From assembly GCA_028284705.1 (NCBI GenBank), contig JANQRE010000045.1, forward strand, positions 1-32,264: 32,264 bases of DNA, in the 5' to 3' direction. A program made the translations under genes and the position numbers. Source of the stretch: Paracoccaceae bacterium. Its GTDB lineage: Bacteria; Pseudomonadota; Alphaproteobacteria; Rhodobacterales; Rhodobacteraceae. Below the pieces are notes generated by a model. The model saw only the letters and a program-made list of their open reading frames with translations. It had not been told where the DNA came from and ran no database searches. Positions 1 through 6,512 of the stretch are shown piece by piece; position 1 is the first letter of the stretch, and each line of letters starts with the position of its first letter.

Positions 1-27
1 GGAGCCCACACCCCTGACATTGAAGCG

Positions 28-58
28 AGGCCGTCCAACAAGGGCGGCCTTTCTTTGT
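28..58 (+). terminator. Rho-independent terminator
   Basis: A 9-bp stem (28-36 with 42-50, one G-T pair) closes a 5-base loop and is followed by the T-rich run 51-58. It probably ends transcription of a gene lying before the window. Confidence 0.65.
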
Positions 59-168
59 TCAGCAAGAACGATGAGAGCAGGGCGGCAGCACACAGTGGCT
101 TTTTTGCGTCTAGTCGTCCATTCCATTGATGTTATCGTGTGCGAAGTTCCAGATTTTCGGAGGCGATA

Positions 169-672
169 TTGTCATTCAGTTTTCAATGCACGACTTGCAA
201 CGAAATTCATAAAGGGCTTCCAAGTTTTGGTCCCGATGCTCCTCATAGCTACGATATTTTGAGCGACCTGGATCAAGAGAACAAAGCCGTGCTCGGAAGT
301 GACAATTGTATAATTGAAAACGAGTATTTCTTTGTTCGCGGAAGATTAGAATTGCCAATTCACGGGTTTGATCGCTCATTTGTTTGGTTAGTCTGGTGTT
401 CTCTAAGTCGCGAGAGTTACGAACTTTGGGCGGACTCGTTTGACAAATTGGAGCGTGAGCACATCGGACCTTTCTTTGGCTGGTTGAACACGGACCTGCC
501 TTTCTACGAAAACACCCTCAATTTGGCGACAAGTGTGAGACTGGTGGATGGCGGTATTAGACCATCTGTCGATGTTTATGAAGCTGAACATGGGCTCTAC
601 TTCGATCAAACGAACCGCATTTCAGTGGCCAAAGCAGAGCAGTTTGTGCATGACCTGCTGCACCCACGGTGA
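169..672 (+). CDS. DUF2199 domain-containing protein
   Basis: This 167-residue cytoplasmic protein matches the DUF2199 family over its whole length. Visible family features are the N-terminal C-x2-C (CTTC) followed by a HKGLP-like stretch, the FFVRGRLELPI core, a W-x-V-W-x-S-L segment and GPFFGWL. The biochemical function of the family is not known. I chose the TTG start at 169 because a strong Shine-Dalgarno sequence (CGGAGG, 158-163) sits five bases before it, and the resulting start MSFSFQCTTC is where family members begin; an in-frame GTG at 139 has no such site. By eye the gene is richer in A and T than the ribosomal genes, which hints at accessory origin. It stands alone between a terminator and a hairpin-rich spacer. 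Confidence 0.85.
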   Translation: MSFSFQCTTCNEIHKGLPSFGPDAPHSYDILSDLDQENKAVLGSDNCIIENEYFFVRGRLELPIHGFDRSFVWLVWCSLSRESYELWADSFDKLEREHIGPFFGWLNTDLPFYENTLNLATSVRLVDGGIRPSVDVYEAEHGLYFDQTNRISVAKAEQFVHDLLHPR

Positions 673-696
673 CACCATTCTCATAGTCCGGTTAAC

Positions 697-1067
697 AGGC
701 CGTCAGGCCCCGGCCTCTCGTCGTTTGCGGGGCAAACGACTGTCGGCGACACATTGCCTTGCAATGTGTGAGAGACCATCGCCAGTCTTGGGCTCCGCCC
801 GTTCGCCGCTGAAACGCTCCACTGGAGCGTTCCCGAGACGCGCTTCACCCACCCCCACGGGCTGGCGATTTGGCAACCGCCAGCGTGCCGAATAAACGGA
901 AGATGACCCCGCAACCATAAAGGGCATTAGAAACACCCAAAGATCGCCATCCCCCGGTCCGGCGATGGTCCTCTCCGCGTTACTGCAACCGGGTGCCGCT
1001 GTCACATCGCAAAAGCGATATGACCTTGCGCACGGGTTGCGAAATGTCTGCGCATTTCGCAACCTGT
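697..1067. repeat. Array of unrelated hairpins in a 400-base spacer
   Basis: The spacer between the DUF2199 gene and the PanB-like gene holds at least seven separate inverted repeats with different stems: 697-716 (6 bp), 720-740 (9 bp, loop GGG), 749-769 (9 bp, loop CTT), 813-831 (8 bp, loop ACT), 861-884 (7 bp), 1001-1024 (10 pairs, one mismatch, loop AAAA) and 1032-1067 (15 pairs, 6-base loop). Smaller ones lie at 790-800 and 943-966. A longer-range inverted repeat pairs 774-783 with 961-970. None has a proper T-run, so they are not ordinary terminators. No convincing gene lies here; open frames that cross it on both strands have no ribosome binding site or recognisable protein. It could be a structured RNA or a cluster of palindromic intergenic elements. 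Confidence 0.7.
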
Positions 1068-1072
1068 ACCAC

Positions 1073-1921
1073 ATGAAACGCATCTATGATTTCAGCCGCA
1101 ATCCGGCGACGCGCAACTACACAATCAAGGACCTGCAGGACCTCAAGGGCACGGGCACCAAGCTCTCCATGGCCAACCCGGCCAACAATGAGGAACTCAT
1201 TGCCTGTGTCGAGGCGGGCATCGACCTTTTCGTCGTAGGTGGCGATCAGATCGACGATGTCCGCCGCCTAGCTCCGACCCATTTCACCGGCGTCGGCTCC
1301 TCCTGGGCGCAATTTGGATCAACGGCAGAAATCCTCGACCACGCGTTCGAGATGATGCGCAAGGGTGGTGATCTGTACTACACACTGCGCTCCTATGAGG
1401 TGATGGAAACCCTCTCCCGCGAAGGTATCCCAGTGCAAAGCCATATCGGCCTCATCCCGACCTTCAGCCATTATTGCGGGGGGTTACGCGCCTATGGGCG
1501 CAAGGCCGAGGAAGCCATGCAGATTTACGAGACGTTAAAGCGGATGGAAGATGCCGGCGTTGTCGCGGTCGAGGCGGAGTGCATTGCCGAAGAGGTGCTC
1601 GAGGCGATCAATCTCAAGACCTCCATCGTGACCTTCTCCCTTGGCTCCGGGACAGCGGGAGATGCGGTGTTTTCCTTTGTCGCCGATATTTGCGGCGAGG
1701 CGAGTGAGGAAGACACGCCGCCAAAACATGCGCATGCCTTCGGCAATGTGTGGCGGTTGCACAAACAAATTCACGAGGAACGCGTCGCGGCTTTGTCGGA
1801 GTTCCACAAGGAAGTGGCAGCGCAGAATTTCCCCTATGCGGAAACCAATGTGACCATGCATCCGGGCGAGAAAGAGAAGTTTCTTGAAACACTGGGAGCC
1901 TGGACGCCAACCCATGCGTAA
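1073..1921 (+). CDS. PanB-like (ketopantoate hydroxymethyltransferase family) protein
   Basis: The 282-residue protein follows the PanB TIM-barrel order: an AGIDLFVVGGD strand (47-58, equivalent of the metal-binding VGDS motif), GIPVQSHIGLIP (118-129, equivalent of the GHIGLTPQ motif), and an acidic AVEAEC strand (165-170). True PanB makes ketopantoate for pantothenate and CoA synthesis. By my by-eye alignment with E. coli PanB, the metal Asp (D58) and the late Glu are kept, but the second Asp falls on Ser76/77 and the Lys-x-Glu pair falls on Tyr/Leu near 103-105. The activity may therefore differ, so no panB symbol is given. The ATG at 1073 gives the family N-terminus. It lacks a clear Shine-Dalgarno site and lies six bases after a 15-pair hairpin that could mask or expose the start. 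An in-frame start at 965 would lie within the hairpin array and is unlikely. Confidence 0.75.
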   Translation: MKRIYDFSRNPATRNYTIKDLQDLKGTGTKLSMANPANNEELIACVEAGIDLFVVGGDQIDDVRRLAPTHFTGVGSSWAQFGSTAEILDHAFEMMRKGGDLYYTLRSYEVMETLSREGIPVQSHIGLIPTFSHYCGGLRAYGRKAEEAMQIYETLKRMEDAGVVAVEAECIAEEVLEAINLKTSIVTFSLGSGTAGDAVFSFVADICGEASEEDTPPKHAHAFGNVWRLHKQIHEERVAALSEFHKEVAAQNFPYAETNVTMHPGEKEKFLETLGAWTPTHA

Positions 1922-2256
1922 CTGCTGAGCCGGTACACCGCCGCTCCCGTTCCCACTTCCAGATGCGCGCGACCCAGTCATTTTGCAAAAATGCACAGTG
2001 GGTGTGAAATCCACCTCTCGATGCGTCTTCACGCGCATGAGATATACGAGGCAAGATATAGTTTATTAAATTCAACGGCTTGCAACCCTTGCTGAGTGAG
2101 ACCTTTGAAAGCCTCCAGATCGCGCAATTTCCCGTGAAGTTCAGTGAGCCAAACGTGTCTTCAAAAGTGCCAAGGCCTGTCCATATTGATTGTTGCCGGG
2201 CCACGAAAGCCCGACCCGAACTCGCAGGTTGTCGAGATGTCGAAAGGACATTTGAC
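1922..2256. other. Intergenic spacer with small hairpins
   Basis: No gene is supported here. Inverted repeats are visible at 1973-2002 (CCCA/TGGG flanking a CATTTT/AAAATG core), 2017-2041 (CTC-ATGCG/CGCAT-GAG with one bulge) and 2197-2213 (CGGGC/GCCCG). The stretch around 2040-2075 is AT-rich and probably includes regulatory sequence, but no promoter stands out. Confidence 0.5.
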
Positions 2257-2415
2257 ATGAAAAGGTTGAGCATCATCACGGCGCTGGCTCTGAGCCTTCT
2301 GGCCGGGCCTGCACTGGCGCATTTCCCTCAGGACGCTTTTGATGCGGCTGATATACCGACATCGGAACAGCCCGATACCACTACGGCCATTCTCTCTGGA
2401 CTAACCCGCCAGTAG
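2257..2415 (+). CDS. Small secreted protein, 52 residues
   Basis: A short gene with a clear export signal: basic MKR start, hydrophobic core (about 5-17) and the cleavage-type end GPALA before His23. The mature part would be only about 31 residues, acidic (DAFDAAD, SEQPD) and without cysteine. A good Shine-Dalgarno sequence (AAGGA, 2244-2248) lies eight bases before the ATG, and a strong terminator follows directly, so it looks like an expressed single-gene unit. I do not recognise the family and assign no function. It could be a periplasmic peptide or a remnant of a longer exported protein. Confidence 0.65.
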   Translation: MKRLSIITALALSLLAGPALAHFPQDAFDAADIPTSEQPDTTTAILSGLTRQ

Positions 2416-2426
2416 AGAGTTCCAGC

Positions 2427-2478
2427 CGCCGGACACGTCTTGTCTCCCCCTCGTTGACGTGTCCGGCGCACCTCTTTT
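2427..2478 (+). terminator. Intrinsic terminator after the small secreted protein
   Basis: A 13-bp perfect stem pairs 2427-2439 with 2456-2468 around a 16-base loop, followed by CACCTCTTTT. It ends the 2257-2415 unit and insulates the tRNA promoter. Confidence 0.75.
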
Positions 2479-2501
2479 CATCAGCAATCTCACAAGCTCT
2501 C

Positions 2502-2530
2502 TTGCCAAGCCCGGAAGCCTTATCTAAAGC
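2502..2530 (+). promoter_or_regulatory. Predicted tRNA-Trp promoter
   Basis: A -35 element TTGCCA (2502-2507) and a weak -10 TAAAGC (2525-2530), 17 bases apart, would start transcription about eight bases before the mature tRNA. The -35 and following bases (CTCTTGCCAA-GCCCGG) closely resemble those before rplK at 7880-7897. Confidence 0.45.
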
Positions 2531-2544
2531 TCCCGTCCACATGC

Positions 2545-2620
2545 AGGGGCTTAGCTCAGTTGGTAGAGCATCGGTCTCCAAAACCGAGGGTCGTGGGTTC
2601 GAGTCCCTCAGCCCCTGCCA
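2545..2620 (+). tRNA. tRNA-Trp (anticodon CCA)
   Basis: A full cloverleaf can be drawn. The acceptor stem pairs 2545-2551 with 2610-2616. The D arm follows with TAGCTCAGTTGGTAGAGCA. The anticodon stem pairs 2571-2575 with 2583-2587 around a 7-base loop with anticodon CCA at 2578-2580. The T arm contains GGGTTCGAGTCCC, the discriminator is G2617, and the 3' CCA is encoded (2618-2620). Placement before secE is the usual proteobacterial arrangement, although here a hydrolase gene lies between them and no tuf copy precedes the tRNA in the window. Confidence 0.97.
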
Positions 2621-2658
2621 TTAACAAGTTCGTGGGGATTAGGGTTTAGTCAAACGCC

Positions 2659-3450
2659 ATGAAATGCGTGCCTGATATCGTTTACGATACCACACATGAT
2701 CTTGCGCTTGACCTCTACCTTCCCGACACTCTGAAAGCCGACGCTTGCGTGATCTACGCCCATGGCGGCGGGTTCCGGAAGGGCAGCCGCGATGAGGTGG
2801 AAGCGGCCCATTTCGCGGAGCGTCTGACCGCAAAAGGCTTGGCGCTCGCTTCGATCTCTTACCGCTTGCGCACCAAAATGGATGCTTTCCCTGAAGACGA
2901 TCAAGCGGCGATTGAAGCCTATATGGTGCGGTCTGAGAAGGTTGGTCTTACTCTGTCACCGTCGCTCTACGGACCCGCGTTCATTGCCGCGATGGAGGAT
3001 ATGTCACGGGCGATTGAATATCTCTGGGTTGAGGGGCAGGGCCTCGGGATTGCCTCGCGAAAGGTCGGTGTGCTGGGCATTTCCGCAGGTGGCATTGCCG
3101 GGCTCGCCTTGGCCTATCCACCGATGCAATGGACGCGGCGTGTCTCGCGGCCAGATGCCGTTGTGTCGATCTGCGGTGCCCTGGTTCAACCCTGGCGGTT
3201 GGAAGAGGATGGCCCGCCCTGCCTGATGATCCATGGGCCGCGTGATCGCGTTATCGGCCTTGAAAACGTGAAACTGGCCGCGGCCCGCGCGGAACAGGTC
3301 GGTGCACCCGTCTCGTTGGTCAATACCGGCATCCGCGGTCACACGACACAGGTCGATGCAGCTCTGGACGGGCAGGATCATTCGGGGCGTGCTTTCATGG
3401 ACATGATCCTCTATCACTTTGCCGATTTGCGCGCCTCGGAAGACGCCTGA
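2659..3450 (+). CDS. Alpha/beta hydrolase, HGGG carboxylesterase type
   Basis: The 263-residue protein is an alpha/beta hydrolase of the small esterase/arylformamidase-like group. It has the oxyanion-hole motif HGGG (35-38), the nucleophile elbow GISAG (140-144, Ser142), a likely acid at Asp196 (HGPRDRV) and a catalytic His228 in GIRGH. No signal peptide or membrane segment is visible, so it should be cytoplasmic. The substrate cannot be told from sequence. The gene begins 38 bases after tRNA-Trp with no visible terminator between, so read-through from the tRNA promoter is possible. The start has only a weak upstream purine-rich stretch. It separates tRNA-Trp from secE. Confidence 0.85.
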   Translation: MKCVPDIVYDTTHDLALDLYLPDTLKADACVIYAHGGGFRKGSRDEVEAAHFAERLTAKGLALASISYRLRTKMDAFPEDDQAAIEAYMVRSEKVGLTLSPSLYGPAFIAAMEDMSRAIEYLWVEGQGLGIASRKVGVLGISAGGIAGLALAYPPMQWTRRVSRPDAVVSICGALVQPWRLEEDGPPCLMIHGPRDRVIGLENVKLAAARAEQVGAPVSLVNTGIRGHTTQVDAALDGQDHSGRAFMDMILYHFADLRASEDA

Positions 3451-3454
3451 CCCC

Positions 3455-3483
3455 TTGCAAAGAGGCGCCGGGAGACGTATCTG
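3455..3483 (+). promoter_or_regulatory. secE: Predicted secE promoter
   Basis: TTGCAA (3455-3460) and TATCTG (3478-3483) are separated by 17 bases, 31 bases before the secE start codon. The spacing and both boxes fit a housekeeping sigma-70 promoter, giving secE its own start independent of the hydrolase gene. Confidence 0.6.
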
Positions 3484-3514
3484 ACCGGCTATCCACCCGC
3501 AAAAGGTATGTCCC

Positions 3515-3709
3515 ATGGCCAAGACCAATCCAGCTCAGTTCATCTCTCAGGTGCGCGCCGAGGTGTCGAAAGTTGTCTGGCCCGGTCGTCGCGAAGTTCT
3601 GCTGACAACCGTGATGGTCTTCATCATGGCAACGCTCACCGCGATCTTTTTCAGCCTTGTCGATCTGGGGATCCGCAGCGGGCTGAACGGCATTTTCGGT
3701 TTCTTCTAA
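3515..3709 (+). CDS. secE: Preprotein translocase subunit SecE
   Basis: This 64-residue protein is the short, single-membrane-span SecE of most non-enteric bacteria, which clamps SecY in the SecYEG channel. The diagnostic amphipathic stretch RAEVSKVVWPGRREV (14-28, with the conserved W-P-x-R-x-E pattern) precedes one hydrophobic helix (about 30-50). A purine-rich site (AAAAGG, about 3502-3507) lies before the ATG. SecE is normally directly followed by nusG; here nusG lies about 2.8 kb downstream, behind three unrelated genes. Confidence 0.95.
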   Translation: MAKTNPAQFISQVRAEVSKVVWPGRREVLLTTVMVFIMATLTAIFFSLVDLGIRSGLNGIFGFF

Positions 3710-3734
3710 GACGCAAGTTCTTACGCCCCGTCGT

Positions 3735-3776
3735 TTGATCCCGGTCAAAACGCTTCCCGGCGGATCACGCTATACT
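3735..3776 (+). promoter_or_regulatory. Fnr/FnrL-type box and -10 element before usp
   Basis: TTGAT-CCCG-GTCAA (3735-3748) matches the Fnr/FnrL consensus TTGAT-N4-ATCAA at nine of ten positions. A -10 element TATACT lies at 3771-3776, so transcription should start near 3783. That puts the centre of the box (3741.5) about 41.5 bases upstream, the standard class II activator position. No -35 element is needed in that layout and none is seen. This predicts induction of the stress-protein gene when oxygen is low. Confidence 0.65.
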
Positions 3777-3802
3777 GCGCTCCAATGAAGGAGGGCGTAT
3801 CG

Positions 3803-4249
3803 ATGTTTAGCAAAATCGTTGTGGCGGTGGATGGCTCCGAGATCAGCGCCCGCGTGATCCAGGTTGCCTGTGATTTGGCCAAGACCGCCGGGGTTCCACT
3901 GACGCTCGTGCACGTTCCGCAATCAGAGACGACGGCGCTCGCGGTTGGTGCGATTGCGGGCATGCATGCTGCGATGGCCATGCCGACCACAGAGCAAATC
4001 GAGGCTGCGGGTCAGGAAGTGCTCGACCGCGCGACAGTGCTTGCCCAGGGCTATGGCTGCAATGACGTGACGCCGGTTATGCGTCAGGGCGAAGCGGCTG
4101 ACACGATTGTCGAGATCGCCCACGAAATGGACGCCGACATCATTGTCACTGGTCGCCGGGGTCTTGGCGGGCTCACAAGTCTGGTGTTGGGATCGACCTC
4201 CCAGCGGATCGGTCATCTGGCCAAATGCAGTTGTCTGACGGTCGTCTGA
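3803..4249 (+). CDS. Universal stress protein, UspA family
   Basis: A 148-residue single-domain Usp. It begins with the family strand KIVVAVDGS (4-12, Asp10) and ends with the ATP-binding signature G-x2-G-x9-G-S (G117, G120, G130, S131). It is therefore expected to be an ATP-binding cytoplasmic Usp rather than a non-binding UspA type. The ATG at 3803 is chosen because AAGGAGG (3788-3794) lies eight bases before it; an ATG at 3785 overlaps that site. The Fnr-type promoter upstream suggests a role during oxygen limitation. The deiminase gene starts 33 bases downstream with no terminator seen between, so the two may be co-transcribed. Confidence 0.9.
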   Translation: MFSKIVVAVDGSEISARVIQVACDLAKTAGVPLTLVHVPQSETTALAVGAIAGMHAAMAMPTTEQIEAAGQEVLDRATVLAQGYGCNDVTPVMRQGEAADTIVEIAHEMDADIIVTGRRGLGGLTSLVLGSTSQRIGHLAKCSCLTVV

Positions 4250-4282
4250 CGCCTATGCCTGATCCCATGTAAGGGGGCGGGC

Positions 4283-5344
4283 ATGACCAGACGAGAGATG
4301 ATGGGTCTTTCTCTCGCCGCTGTGGCGGGAGGCACCACAATGACACCAGCATCGGGGCGTTTGCATGTGCCGCCCGAGGAAGACCCCCACGCGCGCACCT
4401 TCATGATGTGGCCGGTGAACCGGCAAGTGCATCCTGACGGCGATTTCCTTGATCATCTGCAAAACACCATTGCCGACATTGCCAATACAATTGCCGAATT
4501 TGAACCAGTGGTCCTATGCATGGCCGCAAAGGACAGGCCCGCCGCAAAGCGCTTGCTGTCCGACAGCGTCGACATCTGGGACATTCCCACGGAAGACCTT
4601 TGGGCCCGCGATGCGGGTCCGCTCTTTGCCTTTGACGCTGCAGGAGAACTCGTGGTCAGCCATATCCAGTTTAACGGCTGGGGCGGCAAGCAGGTCGATG
4701 ACCGAGATAGCAAAGTTGCCGCGGCCATCGCGGACCGCCTCGATATGGACATCATCCCATCCGGCTTGAAGGGGGAAGCCGGTGGCGTTGAGCATGACGG
4801 GCATGGCTTGCTCATGGCCCATGAAAGCTCATGGGTGATCAACAATCGAAACCCCGGTCTCAGCCGTGCCGAGGTCGAAGCGCGGCTTCTGCAGGCCTAT
4901 GGTGCCGAGCGCATGATCTGGGCGCCAGGTGTGATTGGGCAGGATATCACCGACTACCACATCGACAGTCTCGCACGGTTCACCGGCCCGGGCCGAGTAC
5001 TGATCAATCTGCCCGACGATCCAGACATGTCGGACGATTTTCACGCTGCTGCCGTTGAGACACACGACATTCTGGTCGCCGCAGGCCTAGAAGTTGAGGT
5101 CGTTCCCGAGCCGGATTTTCGGCGGGTGGAGAGTTTCGATTTCGTCGCCTCCTACGCCAATTACTACGTCTGCAATGGCGGGGTGATCGCAGCGCAGTTC
5201 GGGGATCGAGAAACGGACGCCATCGCGGTCGAGGCTTTGCGACGACACTATCCCGGTCGCGAGGTGGTAACGCTCAATGTCGATGCGCTTGGCGAGGTTG
5301 GCGGCGGCATCCATTGCGCCACCCAACAGATGCCGCGCCGCTGA
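4283..5344 (+). CDS. Agmatine/peptidylarginine deiminase family protein with Tat-type N-terminus
   Basis: The 353-residue protein belongs to the porphyromonas-type peptidylarginine/agmatine deiminase family, which hydrolyses a guanidinium group to a ureido group and ammonia. Family motifs are WARDAGP (107-113), GEAGG (164-168), the DYHIDSL segment (224-230, with His226 and Asp228) and the C-terminal GGGIHCATQQMP with the nucleophile Cys345. The N-terminus TRREMMG followed by small and hydrophobic residues resembles a twin-arginine signal, suggesting folded export to the periplasm; typical agmatine deiminases are cytoplasmic. A G-rich ribosome site precedes the ATG. It lies 33 bases after usp and may share its Fnr-type promoter. 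Whether the substrate is agmatine, free arginine or peptide arginine is open. Confidence 0.87.
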   Translation: MTRREMMGLSLAAVAGGTTMTPASGRLHVPPEEDPHARTFMMWPVNRQVHPDGDFLDHLQNTIADIANTIAEFEPVVLCMAAKDRPAAKRLLSDSVDIWDIPTEDLWARDAGPLFAFDAAGELVVSHIQFNGWGGKQVDDRDSKVAAAIADRLDMDIIPSGLKGEAGGVEHDGHGLLMAHESSWVINNRNPGLSRAEVEARLLQAYGAERMIWAPGVIGQDITDYHIDSLARFTGPGRVLINLPDDPDMSDDFHAAAVETHDILVAAGLEVEVVPEPDFRRVESFDFVASYANYYVCNGGVIAAQFGDRETDAIAVEALRRHYPGREVVTLNVDALGEVGGGIHCATQQMPRR

Positions 5345-5472
5345 GGCGCACTTGCCGCTATTTGCCTCACGCCTGTGCATCGCGTATCCCTTGAGGGATT
5401 AGAGTAACGTTTGTGTCTTTCCCGTTTTCAACGCTGATCGTTCGCTGCGACCCATTTCGAAAGTTCTTCTCG

Positions 5473-6321
5473 ATGCCGATGTTCAAAAAAACCCTCTCTC
5501 TATCCTCCACCATCGCGGCGCTCGGCGTTGCTTTGATGGGGTGCAGCAGTCCAAGCGTGCAGGAGGGCGCGGCCCTAGACCAGGACTACCTCAAACCCGC
5601 AGCGTCGGTGGTGACGCGTGACGGCCTCAGCCAGCAGAGCTTTCGTGAGGCATCGCGGGTGTGCGGGCGCAGTGGCGGTACGCGCGGGTTTGGGATTGCA
5701 GGCAGCCGGGTCGCGAGTGCGCTGATTACCGGGGTGGCCGTCAAGCTGGCCGACATCGCGGCAGATAAGGCAGCCGAACAACTCGCGGGCTACTTCGTCC
5801 GCGACACGTTTGAAACCGAACTCACGTTCCGGTCCGGCACCAATTGCCTCCGCATTGAGCAGGCGGGCAAGGCGGTGCTGCTTCTGCAATCTCGGGTCTT
5901 TCGCACGAGGAGCGGCGAGACTTACGGTCTGAAATTGCGTCCACTGTGGTTTGATCCCGCAAGTTTCGATCCACCCGAGGACGGGCGCGGTGACGATCCG
6001 CAGATGGCCGTGGCCATGGCGGTGACCCCCGCCTATTTCGTTGATCACGAACGGTTGGTGGGGCGCACGCAACAAGTCCTCGCCGCCACCTTCCCGGAGG
6101 CCGAAGCGCAGAGTGGCGGGTTCTCAATCACCGGCCAGTCCTCGTCTAGTTGGGACGCGTGGCCGTTACTCGCTGGGCCACCGACCGGCCAGATATCAGT
6201 GCTCAAAGTCGAGGTTGCGTCGGCGGTAAAACCGCCCGCGGCGCTGGTCTTTGTCGCCGATCAACTGGCCAAAAACGGCGACAGGCTGGGTCAACAAGCG
6301 GCGGATGCGATCCTGAAGTAG
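5473..6321 (+). CDS. Predicted lipoprotein of unknown function
   Basis: The protein has a lipoprotein signal: two lysines (5-6), a hydrophobic core and the lipobox LMGC with Cys24 as the lipidation site. I place the start at ATG 5473 (282 residues) because it gives a well-formed signal; an in-frame GTG at 5413 adds 20 residues that would spoil it, and a further ATG at 5479 is possible. The mature part has a glycine-rich helix-like stretch (about 70-105), two more cysteines (64 and 125) that could form a disulfide, and a C-terminal half with beta-rich pattern. I do not recognise the family. It lies on the plus strand between the deiminase gene and nusG, with a terminator-like hairpin after it. 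Confidence 0.7.
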   Translation: MPMFKKTLSLSSTIAALGVALMGCSSPSVQEGAALDQDYLKPAASVVTRDGLSQQSFREASRVCGRSGGTRGFGIAGSRVASALITGVAVKLADIAADKAAEQLAGYFVRDTFETELTFRSGTNCLRIEQAGKAVLLLQSRVFRTRSGETYGLKLRPLWFDPASFDPPEDGRGDDPQMAVAMAVTPAYFVDHERLVGRTQQVLAATFPEAEAQSGGFSITGQSSSSWDAWPLLAGPPTGQISVLKVEVASAVKPPAALVFVADQLAKNGDRLGQQAADAILK

Positions 6322-6360
6322 TAGCGGTTTGGGAGGCCGCTCAAGCGCGACGCTAACCTC

Positions 6361-6389
6361 TTGAAATCCTGACCCGAGCGGCGTACACA
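6361..6389 (+). promoter_or_regulatory. Candidate nusG promoter
   Basis: TTGAAA (6361-6366) and TACACA (6384-6389) are 17 bases apart. A start near 6396 would give nusG a leader of about 115 bases that contains the hairpins at 6407-6486. The -10 is a weak match. Confidence 0.35.
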
Positions 6390-6406
6390 CCCGTTCAATT
6401 CACCCG

Positions 6407-6448
6407 AAAATGGCGCGCTTCGATTCGAGATGCGCGCTGTTTTTGTTT
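6407..6448 (+). terminator. Intrinsic terminator or attenuator before nusG
   Basis: The stem pairs AAAATGGCGCGC (6407-6418) with GCGCGCTGTTTT (6432-6443), with two G-T pairs, and runs into TTTTTGTTT (6440-6448). It could end the lipoprotein transcript or attenuate nusG. Confidence 0.6.
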
Positions 6449-6486
6449 CAGCGCGTGCGATTTAACGCGTTGGAATGAAACAAAAA
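6432..6486 (+). promoter_or_regulatory. Mutually exclusive hairpins in the nusG leader
   Basis: Two further stems compete with the terminator-like hairpin. GCGCGCTG (6432-6439) can pair with 6449-6456. TTTTTGTTTCA (6440-6450) can pair perfectly over 11 bases with TGAAACAAAAA (6476-6486), extended inward by CGCGT/ACGCG (6452-6456 with 6465-6469). The last stem uses the T-run of the terminator and would disrupt it. The arrangement looks like a terminator/antiterminator switch, though no ligand or protein partner can be named. Confidence 0.45.
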
Positions 6487-6512
6487 TTGGTCAGATAAAG
6501 GACCCTGTGACG

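Noticed and set aside
965-1072. Extended N-terminus for the PanB-like protein
   Set aside because: The extra 36 residues lie within the hairpin array and lack the family pattern; ATG 1073 gives the normal start.
703-1083. A 126-codon minus-strand frame over the hairpin array
   Set aside because: Its sequence is generated by the inverted repeats, with no ribosome site and no protein-like pattern.
5342-5369. Inverted repeat TGAGGC/GCCTCA after the deiminase gene as a terminator
   Set aside because: It is a short stem with a long loop and no T-run; evidence is too weak.
6470-6499. Promoter candidate TTGGAA with GATAAA directly before nusG
   Set aside because: Transcription would begin after the ribosome site, which is incompatible with normal nusG translation.
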